Shown: positions 32,920 to 42,299, counted from the first letter of the stretch. The stretch is DNA of 64,000 nucleotides from Taibaiella sp. (GCA_013815385.1 JACDGL010000006.1:158623-222622); one strand, 5' to 3'. Notes: generated by a model from the sequence alone, not told the origin. Numbers and translations are program-made.

Positions 32920-33324
32920 GGCGGGTATTTATGGCTTTCCCTCTAATCATCGGTAGTTATTGCGAAGCACAAAGCAATCCACTTCTCTCATTCATCTCAG
33001 TGCTTCCACCATTGTAAAAATCCACATCATAAATAATAAATTTGCTTTTGCCCTATGCGGTATAGTATATTGCATAAACCCTAACTATCCATCAGATGTT
33101 TATGACCAATATACTTATTACGACACCTATTAATATTTTTTCAAACTTCCGTTTTCTCACTTCTTCCCCCAACGGAAGTTTGCCCTGCAATCCGCTCCTA
33201 TACATAATATGCAATAAAGTGTAACGGAAGTTTGCGGAAGTTTGGCCTGCGGAACGGAAGTTTCAAATTGGCTGTTCTTAACCCGCATTGTTTTAATTTT
33301 ATCCTGATGATCCTGTTTTGGAAT
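32920..33324. other. Non-coding stretch with GGAAGTTT repeats before the M28 peptidase
   Basis: About 400 nt without a supported gene. Its right half carries the inverted and direct repeats described next. The left half is AT-rich and shows nothing else I can name. Confidence 0.5.
33142..33263. repeat. Inverted and direct copies of the motif AACGGAAGTTTG
   Basis: CAAACTTCCGTT (33142-33153) and AACGGAAGTTTG (33171-33182) form a perfect 12-bp inverted repeat with a 17-nt pyrimidine-rich loop. A third AACGGAAGTTTG is at 33223-33234, with CGGAAGTTTGG directly after (33235-33245), and AACGGAAGTTT again at 33253-33263. The cluster ends about 60 nt before the peptidase start. Confidence 0.8.
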
Positions 33325-34617
33325 ATGAATAGCAAGAAATATTTGCTGGTTATGATGTGCGTATTGCTGCATGGTGTATTATATGCCCAGCAGGAAAAAC
33401 GGTTTTTGAAGCACCATATATCCATACTTACCGAGCCCGCTATGGAAGGCCGGGGCTATGTGCACAAAGGCAATGAAAAGGCCGCAAAATATGTGGTAAA
33501 GAACATGAAGAATTATGGCCTGCTATCTGTAATGCCAGATAGCGCCTACCTGCAATCATATTACTTCGCGGTCAATACTTTTCCGGATGAGGTATTTGTA
33601 TCTATTAATAAAAAAGTGCTGGCAACCGGTGCGGATTATATTGTGGATGCCGGCAGCAGCAGCATTAATATAGAGCGGGGCAGGGTAAAGATGATAAACC
33701 TGAACAAGGTAAAAGATACTACCCAATGGAATACGATGAAAGCCTCATTTGGCGGCAACCATATCTACTGGCTGAAGGGCGTGGATTCGTTTAATAAACG
33801 CATGCACACAGGCATGCGCCATCTTGCAAAAGAATTGCCTGCAGGCTGCTATATAGTGCCGGTGCATGGCAAGATGACATGGACAGTAGCCACAGAGCAG
33901 ATACCGGCTACCATCATCTATACAGAAGACACTGTAATGCCCCACTACCCGCGCAGGGGAAATGTGCGCATACACGCAGCAATGTTGCCGCAAAACAAGA
34001 ACCGCAACGAAAATGTAATAGCCTGCGTGCCCGGCGCGGTAAAGGATAGCTTTGTTGTGTTTACGGCGCATTATGATCACCTGGGGCGCATGGGCAGCAA
34101 TACCTACTTTCCCGGTGCCAGCGACAATGCAAGCGGCACTGCTATGCTGCTGTACCTGGCCAATTATTTTTCTAATAGCCCGCAGCACTATACTATGGTC
34201 TTCATAGCATTCAGTGGCGAGGAGGCGGGGCTGCTGGGGTCTGATTATTTTGTACAGCATCCGCTCATTCCGCTCGACCACATCCGGTTCCTGACCAATA
34301 TAGATATTATGGGCGATGCTACGGATGGTGTTACGGTGGTGAATGCTACAGAGTTCCCTAAAGAGTTTTCGTTGCTGCAAAGGCTGAACAGTGCCAGTGG
34401 TTACCTGCCGCAGATAAAGAGCCGCGGCAAGGCTGCCAATAGCGATCATTACCATTTCACTGAGGCAGGTGTACCTTCTTTCTTTATTTATTCTAATGGA
34501 GGCAAGGGATACTATCACGATGTATTTGATACCGGCGCCTCATTGCCATTCACTAATATTGAAGCAGCAGCAAAGCTATTTGTGGCCTTTGCCAAAGCGC
34601 TTAACAAACCATATTGA
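33325..34617 (+). CDS. M28 family zinc metallopeptidase, secreted
   Basis: 430 residues from the ATG at 33325 (signal peptide MNSKKYLLVMMCVLLHGVLYAQ; 33307 is an alternative ATG). The zinc site is complete: AHYDHLG (His/Asp), FPGASDNASGTAM (bridging Asp), FSGEEAGLLG (general-base Glu and zinc Glu), NIDIMGD (Asp) and GYYHDVFDT (His). M28 enzymes are aminopeptidases or carboxypeptidases; here the region before the catalytic domain (about 90-210) may be a PA-like insert. No sorting domain is seen, so it is probably periplasmic. Confidence 0.9.
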   Translation: MNSKKYLLVMMCVLLHGVLYAQQEKRFLKHHISILTEPAMEGRGYVHKGNEKAAKYVVKNMKNYGLLSVMPDSAYLQSYYFAVNTFPDEVFVSINKKVLATGADYIVDAGSSSINIERGRVKMINLNKVKDTTQWNTMKASFGGNHIYWLKGVDSFNKRMHTGMRHLAKELPAGCYIVPVHGKMTWTVATEQIPATIIYTEDTVMPHYPRRGNVRIHAAMLPQNKNRNENVIACVPGAVKDSFVVFTAHYDHLGRMGSNTYFPGASDNASGTAMLLYLANYFSNSPQHYTMVFIAFSGEEAGLLGSDYFVQHPLIPLDHIRFLTNIDIMGDATDGVTVVNATEFPKEFSLLQRLNSASGYLPQIKSRGKAANSDHYHFTEAGVPSFFIYSNGGKGYYHDVFDTGASLPFTNIEAAAKLFVAFAKALNKPY

Positions 34618-34636
34618 TCATTACATAACATCCACA

Positions 34637-35089
34637 ATGTCAGAATACATTATTCGGCCTGCTGTAATAGAGGACTGTCCACGCATGATGGAACTGGTAC
34701 AGGAACTTGCCGTATTTGAGCGCGCTCCAGATGAAGTGACCGTAACCTTGCAGCACTTTGAAGAAAGTGGATTTGGTAAGCAACCGGTATGGTGGGCCTA
34801 CGTAGCTGTGGCTGATAATACAGTAGTGGGTTTTGCGCTATACTACGTACGCTATTCCACCTGGAAGGGCCAGCGCATGTACCTCGAAGACCTGCTGGTG
34901 ACCGATGACTACAGGAGAAAAGGAATAGGCAGGCTGCTGATGGATGCGTTGGTGATAGAAGCTAAAAAGAAGAACTTCACCGGCATTATATGGCAGGTAC
35001 TCCACTGGAACGAGCCGGCAATAAAATTCTATGAGCGTTACCATCCAAAATTTGATAACGAATGGGTAAACGTAAGTGTGGATATCTAG
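34637..35089 (+). CDS. GNAT family N-acetyltransferase
   Basis: 150 residues from the ATG at 34637 (MSEYIIRPAVIEDC); the longer frame overlapping the peptidase has no homology. Motif A for acetyl-CoA is YLEDLLVTDDYRRKGIGRLLMDAL (R/Q-x-x-G-x-G/A), and motif B is WQVLHWNEPAIKFYERY. The sequence is close to the diamine/spermidine acetyltransferase-like branch (MELVQELAVFER, SGFG). Substrate not proven. Its stop overlaps that of the convergent DUF6089 gene in CTAG. Confidence 0.88.
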   Translation: MSEYIIRPAVIEDCPRMMELVQELAVFERAPDEVTVTLQHFEESGFGKQPVWWAYVAVADNTVVGFALYYVRYSTWKGQRMYLEDLLVTDDYRRKGIGRLLMDALVIEAKKKNFTGIIWQVLHWNEPAIKFYERYHPKFDNEWVNVSVDI

Positions 35090-35949
35090 AAACGTGGGTA
35101 GTCGGTATCACGCACTTTGTAGCCAGGGCACTTGTACGTTTTTAGCTGGAAGGAAAAGTTGACCATGAACATCAGGTACTGGTCGAAGGTGCTGGCGTTG
35201 CCTCTTTGCTTTCCGGTACGCCCCAGTGGTTCGCCCGGTGTTTTTTCTACAGAGCGATCCTGTAGATAATAGGCAGGGTTCGGATTGGTAACAGAAGTCG
35301 GGAATTTGTCGGCCCCTATATAGGTAGTGCTTACATCATCCAGGTAATCGGTAGTGGTAAGCCGGTCAGCTATTTCAAAACCAATATTATATCCCGGCAG
35401 GGCCCAGTATTTTACCCCGAATCCTATAGGGAAACAAGCGGTAAAGCTGCCATACCTCTTCCCGGATAGGTTTTGCCCCTCTGTACCTAATGCGCGGAGA
35501 TAATATTTGGAGCCGTTAAGCGTGGTATAAGGATTGTAATAGCTCACGCCTATGCCGCCGGTAAGGTAAGGGGTAAAGCGGCTGCCACCCTCACCCGTAG
35601 CGAAACGGAAAAAATTGAATTCTGCCTGTGCTATACCCTCTACAATATCGCTCTGGAAATTAAGGTTACGCCGCTGTGCAAAAGGATCGCTGGATAATTT
35701 ATCATCGTAACCAATGCGTGTGTAGTTAACAGTTCCTTTCAGGGAAATATAGGGAGTAATATGATAACGGATAAATACACCACCCGCAGGCCGCACGAAC
35801 TTAAACCCGTAGTTATCATTAAGGTCTCCAAAATACTGCGATCCACCGAGCGATATACCATACTCCGTGCCTGTATAGAATAGCTGCGCTTTAGCACTAA
35901 ATGCTGTAGCCAGTATCAAAATCAATATAATTACTGCCGGTCTGCGCAT
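35086..35949 (-). CDS. DUF6089 outer membrane beta-barrel protein
   Basis: 287 residues with a signal peptide (MRRPAVIILILILATAFSAKAQ). The barrel shows YGISLGGSQYFGDLNDN, FIRYHITPYISLKG and PYLTGGIGVSYYNP, and ends in a hydrophilic PGYKVRDTDYPRF. This is the DUF6089 family, usually found beside nadK in Bacteroidota, and nadK is indeed next. Its role is unknown; an outer-membrane structural or assembly function is inferred. Confidence 0.85.
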   Translation of the reverse strand: MRRPAVIILILILATAFSAKAQLFYTGTEYGISLGGSQYFGDLNDNYGFKFVRPAGGVFIRYHITPYISLKGTVNYTRIGYDDKLSSDPFAQRRNLNFQSDIVEGIAQAEFNFFRFATGEGGSRFTPYLTGGIGVSYYNPYTTLNGSKYYLRALGTEGQNLSGKRYGSFTACFPIGFGVKYWALPGYNIGFEIADRLTTTDYLDDVSTTYIGADKFPTSVTNPNPAYYLQDRSVEKTPGEPLGRTGKQRGNASTFDQYLMFMVNFSFQLKTYKCPGYKVRDTDYPRF

Positions 35950-35969
35950 ATATCCTTTACTGATAACTG

Positions 35970-35977
35970 CAAAAATA
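35970..35977 (-). promoter_or_regulatory. -7 promoter element (TATTTTTG) for the DUF6089 gene
   Basis: Exact TAnnTTTG on the minus strand, 20 nt before the start. It lies between the nadK stop and this gene. Confidence 0.45.
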
Positions 35978-35998
35978 GGTTTTTATTGTGTGTGGGTA

Positions 35999-36877
35999 TC
36001 AGTTGCGCCGGTCTATGCCCCAGTAGAGCTTCTGGCGGATGGTGCGCAGAAAATTGTGCTCATCGGGCCGTAACAGCGAAATGGTGAAGGTTTCCTTTTT
36101 AACTGCAAGCTGCACATGGCTGGTAATGGTTTCCGTGCGTGCATCCAGTGTGCAAAGAAATTGCTCGGTACGCCCTTCCACTTCAAAAGAGATCACATTA
36201 TCATCGGGTACGATGATGGATCGCGTATTGAGGTTATGCGGAGCCACCGGCGTTATTAAAAAGCTGGAGGTTTGCGGAAAAACTACAGGGCCGCCGCAGC
36301 TAAGCGAATATCCGGTAGAGCCGGTAGGGGTAGAAACGATCAGCCCATCTGCCCAGTAAGTATTTAAAAACTCCCCGTTAAGGTAGGTGTGTATCTTGAT
36401 CATTGAAGAGGAATCCTTCCGGTGAATGGTAAACTCATTCAGTGCAAAAGGAGCACCGTCAAATAAGGGCACGCTGCTATCAAGGTGCAGAAGGGTGCGT
36501 TTTTCGAATGTGTAGGAGCCACGCACTATAGATTTTATGGCTGCCTCTACTTCTTCTTCGGGTATAGCTGCCAGGAAGCCCAGCCTGCCCAGGTTAATGC
36601 CTATAAGGGGGATGTTGGTATTGCCCGTAAAGCACACAGCATCGAGCATAGTGCCATCGCCGCCCAGGCTGAAGAGCATATCGGTATGCGGCGGCAGATC
36701 ACTTTTACCGGTGAATAACCTAGGTGTTTCGTCAAAAGGGACATACTTCTGCAGGCGGTCATAAAAATCCTTATAAAAGATCATCTGCATCTGGTGTGTC
36801 CTTAACTGATCTATTATCCGCTTGAGTAATGGCGCAGCCTCTTCATCAAATGTGCGGTTATATAATGCTACAAGCAT
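35999..36877 (-). CDS. nadK: NAD kinase
   Basis: NadK phosphorylates NAD to NADP using ATP or polyphosphate. Motif 1, FSLGGDGTMLDAV (Gly72-Gly73-Asp74-Gly75), and the following INLGRLGFLA, DGLIVSTPTGSTGYSLSCGGP and APHNLNTRSIIVPDD are diagnostic. 292 residues, normal. The neighbours are the DUF6089 barrel and an Omp85 protein, a common Bacteroidota grouping. Confidence 0.95.
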   Translation of the reverse strand: MLVALYNRTFDEEAAPLLKRIIDQLRTHQMQMIFYKDFYDRLQKYVPFDETPRLFTGKSDLPPHTDMLFSLGGDGTMLDAVCFTGNTNIPLIGINLGRLGFLAAIPEEEVEAAIKSIVRGSYTFEKRTLLHLDSSVPLFDGAPFALNEFTIHRKDSSSMIKIHTYLNGEFLNTYWADGLIVSTPTGSTGYSLSCGGPVVFPQTSSFLITPVAPHNLNTRSIIVPDDNVISFEVEGRTEQFLCTLDARTETITSHVQLAVKKETFTISLLRPDEHNFLRTIRQKLYWGIDRRN

Positions 36878-36930
36878 GTGCCCAGTGCGTTTCCTATACG
36901 GAACGTCGGTTTTAAAATGTGAAAAAACAG

Positions 36931-38415
36931 CTACTCACTATTGGTATGTAAATATAATCCATTTCGTCCCAAATGGTTATACGCCAACTCCAGTCTTATT
37001 TTAAAGTCATAAAGTGTTACCACATCCAGGCCCACGCCTATGGAATACAGCAAGCGGTTATCAAGAAAGCTATTGGCGCCAGGCGCGCCGCTTTTTATAA
37101 AACCTGCATCGGCAAATATCTTAGGATAAATGCGCAGGGGTATGGAGGTAAGGTATTGTATGGGTATGCCTTTGTAGGTGCGGTTAAATAGTTCCCGTTT
37201 CAGATCCAGGCGCAGCAGGCCGTATTGCGATCCGTCTATTACATAATATTCATAACCCCTCACGTAATCGGTTGTAGTGCCAAGCCCACCCCTGAAATAA
37301 TAAGGTTGCTGCTCGGGCACTACCAGCCTGCCACGGAATATGGCCGAAAAATACCACCCGGGCAGAGGGCTGTGAAACACACCTGTTTCCACATTCAAAA
37401 AATTCTGGAACCTTATCCCTTCAAACCCAATGCGCGATACCGCATAACCCACCAGTTTAAAGCCATACAGAGGATAGTTCCAGTTATCCACTTCATTTAT
37501 TTCAAAACGATATTGGAGATCGAGCAGGCGCGTATGGGTACTGCCATTGGTAAAATAGTCAGGGTTTAGCCGTGCTATAGTATCGCCGATCGTATAGTCT
37601 TTGTAAGTGAGTGTAAATATGTGCCTTACTGCATACCCCGGTCTATAAATGTAACTGATGCCAGCCTCTACCTGCTGCAGTATATCTGTATTATTGCTGC
37701 CATTTACATATTGCAGCTTGTTGGAGTCAGTAGCATAGTAGGTTTGCCTGCTGCGGGCAATACTGATAACAAAGCCTAAGCCACTGGTCTGTTTTTTATT
37801 GATGTAAGGTATATCGTAGCTAAGCCCCAGCTTGCGGGTATAACCTACCTGTACCGTAGCAGAGAGGTTTTCAAGATTGCCCCTGAAGTTATTGTCAGAT
37901 AGGGTAAGCCCTATGTTTGCGCGGCTGAGATCGTGATGCTGCTGGCTGTACCATACATTGAAATTCCGGTCTGCCAGCTCAAAGGAAAACGAGGGGAGTA
38001 TGTACCATCGCTCCTTTACGCTTATCTGCCAGTCTACCTGTGTCCTCGTGATGCGGACGATCTTCATGTCTATATCATTAAAGAGCGATAGGTTTACGAG
38101 GCGCAGTTTATTCTGGTTCAGCAATAGAGATATGGAATCAAGGGTTAGGGTATCTCCCTCATGCACGCTTATTTCCCTGAGTAGTATAGCCCTGCGGGTT
38201 ACCTTGTTGCCGGTCACTACAATGCTCCTGATAGTAACCCTCTCCGCAAGCTTTGTTTCGGGCAGGTACTTATCCATCGTATCGGCTTTATTGAGTACTG
38301 CTTCCCTTGCCTGCCCATGGACAAGCATCGGCAATGCAAGTAATACCAGCAGAGCAGGGATGTATCTTATTAAATGTTTAATGCTGTTAAGTGCCAGGAT
38401 CGCTGATTTTCGCAA
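36931..38415 (-). CDS. Omp85/BamA-family outer membrane protein (short form)
   Basis: 494 residues: signal peptide in the first 35 residues, one POTRA-like domain (VTIRSIVVTGNKVTRRAILLREI, then SLFNDIDMKI), and a C-terminal barrel with the Omp85 signature FRGGLGTTTDYVRGYEYYVIDG (VRGY/F loop). One POTRA and this length place it with the short Omp85 proteins, not with the main BamA of about 850 residues. The start is a TTG at 38415 inside the palindrome TTTCGC-TT-GCGAAA, so the start is uncertain. Cargo or partner unknown. Confidence 0.8.
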   Translation of the reverse strand: MRKSAILALNSIKHLIRYIPALLVLLALPMLVHGQAREAVLNKADTMDKYLPETKLAERVTIRSIVVTGNKVTRRAILLREISVHEGDTLTLDSISLLLNQNKLRLVNLSLFNDIDMKIVRITRTQVDWQISVKERWYILPSFSFELADRNFNVWYSQQHHDLSRANIGLTLSDNNFRGNLENLSATVQVGYTRKLGLSYDIPYINKKQTSGLGFVISIARSRQTYYATDSNKLQYVNGSNNTDILQQVEAGISYIYRPGYAVRHIFTLTYKDYTIGDTIARLNPDYFTNGSTHTRLLDLQYRFEINEVDNWNYPLYGFKLVGYAVSRIGFEGIRFQNFLNVETGVFHSPLPGWYFSAIFRGRLVVPEQQPYYFRGGLGTTTDYVRGYEYYVIDGSQYGLLRLDLKRELFNRTYKGIPIQYLTSIPLRIYPKIFADAGFIKSGAPGANSFLDNRLLYSIGVGLDVVTLYDFKIRLELAYNHLGRNGLYLHTNSE

Positions 38416-38488
38416 GCGAAATTATTAACAATCTGCCGTAATCGATGTGAGTATTATATTTTGTAACTTTATTAAAATTGTTTGTGTT

Positions 38489-40021
38489 ATGTTCAAACGC
38501 ATTACTATAATCCTATCCTGCCTTTTATTTGCTGCACTGATCTTTTCCTGCAAGCATAAATACAATGAGGTAAGCACCCCTGCGGATGGCAACTACCCGC
38601 CTGAAGTAGCTACAATTATCATGAACAGGTGCGCCATATCCGGCTGCCACAATGCTGCCAGCTATACCGCAGCAGATAACCTGCTTCTTGATACCTGGGA
38701 CCATCTTTTTAATGGGGATATAAACGGCGCTATGGTGGTGCCATACAGCACCAGGTATAGTGTACTGCTGTACTATTTAAATACAGACCCAACCCTGGGC
38801 CCTACCCTAACGCCCACTATGCCCATCAATGGCCGTGCCCCCCAATTAACAAAAGCGGAATATACTACCATGTATAACTGGATAGCTAATGGTGCGCCCG
38901 ATAAGAATGGTAACATACCCTTTGCATCAGCTGCTACCACCCGCCAGAAGATATATGCTACCTGCCAGGATGCAGCTACAAGGGGTACCGACCTGATGGC
39001 AGTTATAGATTGCGAACGCAATGTGATCATGCGCTACCTGACCATCGGTATAGATAGCACCACAATAGAGTCAGCACATAATGTACGCGTATCTAATGAT
39101 GGTAAGAATGCCTACGTATGTTTTTATAACAATGGAGCAATACAGCGTCTTAATGCCTCAACTGACCAGATAGAAACAGGAAATAACCAGCTTGCAGCTC
39201 TCAAAGCCACCAACTGGAGCATTATGTGCCTGAGCGATGACAATACCAAACTACTAATAAGCGACTGGATAAGCGGTGGAAGTGTGGCCACGGTACCTAC
39301 CGCTACGATGCTGCCGGATCGCAGTAGAACGTATGCGGGTATGAATAATCCGCATGGTATTGTTGCCAACAGATCATTTGATACTTTTTTTGTAACGGCA
39401 AACGAAGGCAACTGTATTTTTAAACTTACCGACCCACTTACTCAACCGATCTTAATAAGCCTGGATGGCTCCCCTGCGAGTGATAATACTGCTGTTGATG
39501 CTTCGGGAACCGCGCCCCACCCACATGATATTGTAATGTCACCTGACTTTTCCAGGTACTATGTAACCTGCGAAAAAACCAATGATGTAAGGGTTATGGA
39601 TGCGTATGCGGATACACTGATAAAAGTGATACCTGTAGGTACCTTTCCACAGGAACTGGCTATTTCTACAGCTCCGGGCAGCCCTTATCTACTGGTCACC
39701 TGCCTGGCTGATGTTGCGCATTCCCCCGCGGATAAGATCGGATCGGTATATGTGATCAACTACCAGACCAATGAAGTAGTTACTGCTATATACGGTGATT
39801 TTTACAAGCCGCATGCTATTGCCATAGATGATAAGAATGGTAAGTTCTATGTGTTCAGTGAAAATCTGGGCGGTAGTATATTACACCATGCTACGGGGGG
39901 TAACCTGCCCGATGGATGGTACAGTATTTACAATATGGGTACCTGGACGCCTTACAATACCATACGGTACGAAATGAAAGCATTCCCATATGCGGCAGCA
40001 GCCCGGTTCAAAGGAAGATAA
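38489..40021 (+). CDS. Lipoprotein with CX4CH cytochrome-like domain and YncE beta-propeller
   Basis: 510 residues from the ATG at 38489. Signal sequence with lipobox IFSC (Cys21). Residues 40-130 carry the haem-binding-like motif Cys48-x4-Cys53-His54 (NRCAISGCHN) and a distal Met111-Pro112 followed by INGRAPQLTKAEYTTMYNWIANG, the pattern of cytochrome-c-like domains of DUF1549-type proteins. Residues 175-490 are a seven-bladed YncE-like propeller (NVRVSNDGKNAYVCFY, NPHGIVANRSFDTFFVTAN, HPHDIVMSPDFSRYYVTCE, KPHAIAIDDKNGKFYVFSE). CX4CH is wider than CXXCH, so covalent haem is not certain. It likely faces the periplasm or surface. Confidence 0.75.
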   Translation: MFKRITIILSCLLFAALIFSCKHKYNEVSTPADGNYPPEVATIIMNRCAISGCHNAASYTAADNLLLDTWDHLFNGDINGAMVVPYSTRYSVLLYYLNTDPTLGPTLTPTMPINGRAPQLTKAEYTTMYNWIANGAPDKNGNIPFASAATTRQKIYATCQDAATRGTDLMAVIDCERNVIMRYLTIGIDSTTIESAHNVRVSNDGKNAYVCFYNNGAIQRLNASTDQIETGNNQLAALKATNWSIMCLSDDNTKLLISDWISGGSVATVPTATMLPDRSRTYAGMNNPHGIVANRSFDTFFVTANEGNCIFKLTDPLTQPILISLDGSPASDNTAVDASGTAPHPHDIVMSPDFSRYYVTCEKTNDVRVMDAYADTLIKVIPVGTFPQELAISTAPGSPYLLVTCLADVAHSPADKIGSVYVINYQTNEVVTAIYGDFYKPHAIAIDDKNGKFYVFSENLGGSILHHATGGNLPDGWYSIYNMGTWTPYNTIRYEMKAFPYAAAARFKGR

Positions 40022-40067
40022 TTTGTAAAGCCGGGCGAACAGAGTGGCGCTTCTGCAGGATAATTAA

Positions 40068-41372
40068 TCAGACCCTTTTTATATCAGCACCAAGCGCCTG
40101 CAAGCGCTTGTCTATCCTTTCATATCCGCGGTCTATCTGCGATATATTCTGTATGACACTTTTGCCCTCGGCAGACAAAGCTGCTATCAGCAGTGCTACA
40201 CCGGCACGTATATCAGGCGACACCATGTTGGTGCCGCGCAAAGGTACTTGCCTGTCGAGCCCTATCACCACAGCACGGTGCGGATCGCAAAGCACTATCT
40301 GCGCGCCCATTTCTATTATCTTATCTACAAAGAACAGGCGGCTTTCAAACATCTTCTGGTGTACCAGTATAGTGCCTTTGGATTGCGTAGCCACCACTAA
40401 TATTATGCTCAGCAGATCGGGCGTGAAGCCCGGCCACGGATGATCGTATATAGTAAGTATGGAACCATCAATAAATTTATTGATGCGGTAATGCTCCTGT
40501 GCCGGAATGTAAATATCATTGCCATTCACCTGTAACTCTATACCCAGGCGCTGAAAAGTTTCGGGTATATTACCCAGGTGCGCTGTATCTGCGTCCTTTA
40601 TAGTTAGTTCGCCCTGCGTCATTGCGGCCATTCCTATAAAAGAACCAACTTCTATCATATCTGCCAGCATACGGTGCTCGCAGCCATGCAGTTTTTTTAC
40701 GCCGTGTATGGTCAGGAAGTTAGACCCTATACCTGCTATATCCGCCCCCATATTATTAAGCATGCGGCATAATTGCTGTACATAAGGCTCACAGGCTGCA
40801 TTGTAAATGGTAGTTGTGCCTTCGGTGAGTACTGCGGCCATTACCATATTTGCTGTACCTGTTACAGATGGTTCTTCCATCAGTATATTACCACCCCTCA
40901 TGGCAGAGCCATTTAGTGTAAAGAGATACTCTTCTGCATCATAGTGGAATGCCACACCAAGTTTTTCGAAGCCGCGTATGTGGGTATCCAACCTGCGGCG
41001 CCCTATCTTGTCTCCTCCGGGCTGTGGTATATGCGCTTTACGAAAGCGGCCCAGTAAAGGCCCGGCCAGCATTACCGCACCACGCAGCCTGCCCGATTTT
41101 TTTATGAATGTCTTTTCTGTAAAATAATCCTGGTTAATATCGCCGGCGTTCAATACCAGCGTATTTACGGCAGGGCGTTCTATTTTCACCCCCATATCTT
41201 CCAGTACTTCTATCAGCGTATTTACATCTGCAATATCCGGTACATTGGTAAGTGTAATGGTATCACCCGTAAGCAATACAGCACACAGTATCTGCAATGC
41301 TTCATTCTTAGCGCCCTGTGGGGTAATGGTTCCATGCAGGGGATTACCGCCGCGTATCTCAAAAGCGTTCAT
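40068..41372 (-). CDS. murA: UDP-N-acetylglucosamine 1-carboxyvinyltransferase
   Basis: MurA adds enolpyruvate from PEP to UDP-GlcNAc, the first committed step of peptidoglycan synthesis. The 434-residue protein has the whole family core: GAKNEALQILCAVLLT, GRLRGAVMLAGPLLGRF, and the loop PQPGGDKIGRRRLDTHI. In the loop the catalytic Cys of E. coli (position 115) is Asp121 here. Asp is active but is not alkylated by fosfomycin, so intrinsic resistance is expected. It lies 13 nt after the DUF4290 gene and is co-transcribed with it. Confidence 0.95.
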   Translation of the reverse strand: MNAFEIRGGNPLHGTITPQGAKNEALQILCAVLLTGDTITLTNVPDIADVNTLIEVLEDMGVKIERPAVNTLVLNAGDINQDYFTEKTFIKKSGRLRGAVMLAGPLLGRFRKAHIPQPGGDKIGRRRLDTHIRGFEKLGVAFHYDAEEYLFTLNGSAMRGGNILMEEPSVTGTANMVMAAVLTEGTTTIYNAACEPYVQQLCRMLNNMGADIAGIGSNFLTIHGVKKLHGCEHRMLADMIEVGSFIGMAAMTQGELTIKDADTAHLGNIPETFQRLGIELQVNGNDIYIPAQEHYRINKFIDGSILTIYDHPWPGFTPDLLSIILVVATQSKGTILVHQKMFESRLFFVDKIIEMGAQIVLCDPHRAVVIGLDRQVPLRGTNMVSPDIRAGVALLIAALSAEGKSVIQNISQIDRGYERIDKRLQALGADIKRV

Positions 41373-41385
41373 GGAGAAAGCTTAT

Positions 41386-42117
41386 TTATTTGTTCTTATT
41401 GTTCTTGAATTTACGGTTCTTATTGTAATTGTTGTTACCGTATGATCCGCCACCACCACTACTGTTATTATTGCTATTGGTATTGTTGCCGCCAAAGTTG
41501 CGATTGCCGCCCCCGCCTTTATAGTTACGGTTATTATTGTTATTATTATTTGGGCGCTGCTTGAAGTTGGTACGCAAATCGAAATGAACACGGTAGCCGC
41601 CGGTCTCATATTGCAACTCCCCGTTTGATAAAACAGACAGCTCATTCTTTATCATGTCATCATGCACCGGCTCTTTGTGCCAGTTGGTATAGGCCAGTTT
41701 CATGTAGTAGCCTACCGCCTGCGTAAGGCCTTGTCTTTTTTCTTCATCTTTTTCGTCAAGCGCTTTTTGTAAAAGGCCGTCCAGGTTCCTGCCCAGGTGG
41801 CGGTTCTTTACCTCGTGCTGCGGATAAGGCAATACCGTAGGCCGCGCAAAGACTGTCTCCGGCGCGGGTGCAGGGTAGGGAGCATCCACATCCAGCTTAA
41901 AATCGGTCATCTGGTACAGATGATCCCACAATTTATGTTTGTAATCCTCTATCGTTTTCAGGTGCGGGTTCAGGGTACCCATCAGCTCTATTATCGCTTC
42001 CGCATTACGCAGCCTGCGCGCGCGGTCTTCGATAGTTCCCAGGTATTCCACCATTCTCTGCACATTGCGGCCATATTCAGGCATCAGCATTTTGGTGCGT
42101 ACAGTATTGTATTCCAT
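41386..42117 (-). CDS. DUF4290 domain-containing protein with Asn/Gly-rich tail
   Basis: 243 residues. Residues 1-185 are the helical DUF4290 domain (MEYNTVRTKMLMPEYGRNVQRM, YKHKLWDHLYQMTDFKLD, GYYMKLAYTNWHKEPVHDD). The last 55 residues are low complexity: runs of Asn, then Gly (NRNYKGGGGNRNFGGNN), then a Lys/Asn end, like an RNA-binding or disordered tail. The runs come from AAT-type trinucleotide tracts and could vary in length. The gene is upstream of murA, a fixed neighbour in Bacteroidota. Confidence 0.85.
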   Translation of the reverse strand: MEYNTVRTKMLMPEYGRNVQRMVEYLGTIEDRARRLRNAEAIIELMGTLNPHLKTIEDYKHKLWDHLYQMTDFKLDVDAPYPAPAPETVFARPTVLPYPQHEVKNRHLGRNLDGLLQKALDEKDEEKRQGLTQAVGYYMKLAYTNWHKEPVHDDMIKNELSVLSNGELQYETGGYRVHFDLRTNFKQRPNNNNNNNRNYKGGGGNRNFGGNNTNSNNNSSGGGGSYGNNNYNKNRKFKNNKNK

Positions 42118-42299
42118 TGATTATAAAAGTTACGGGTATCCCGTATTAAAGTAAATAAATAATTTATGCCGATCCTTTATTATCTGGCAGAAGGACTATC
42201 AAAGAAATGACGAGAAACGGCAATTGACAGACCAGCCCTGTTGGATCAGAAACAAATATAAGGGAAATTTAATAGACTGATCAATTTGCAACGCGAATC

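Noticed and set aside
33745..34518. 257-codon minus-strand frame opposite the M28 peptidase
   Set aside because: All zinc ligands of M28 are on the plus strand; the opposite frame shows no motif or start context.
36931..38415. Main BamA of the cell
   Set aside because: It has only one POTRA-like domain and 494 residues, far shorter than the essential BamA.
41386..41560. Trinucleotide repeat tract as a phase-variation switch
   Set aside because: The AAT/GGN runs encode the Asn/Gly tail in frame; changes in units of three would not shift the frame, so on/off switching is not supported.
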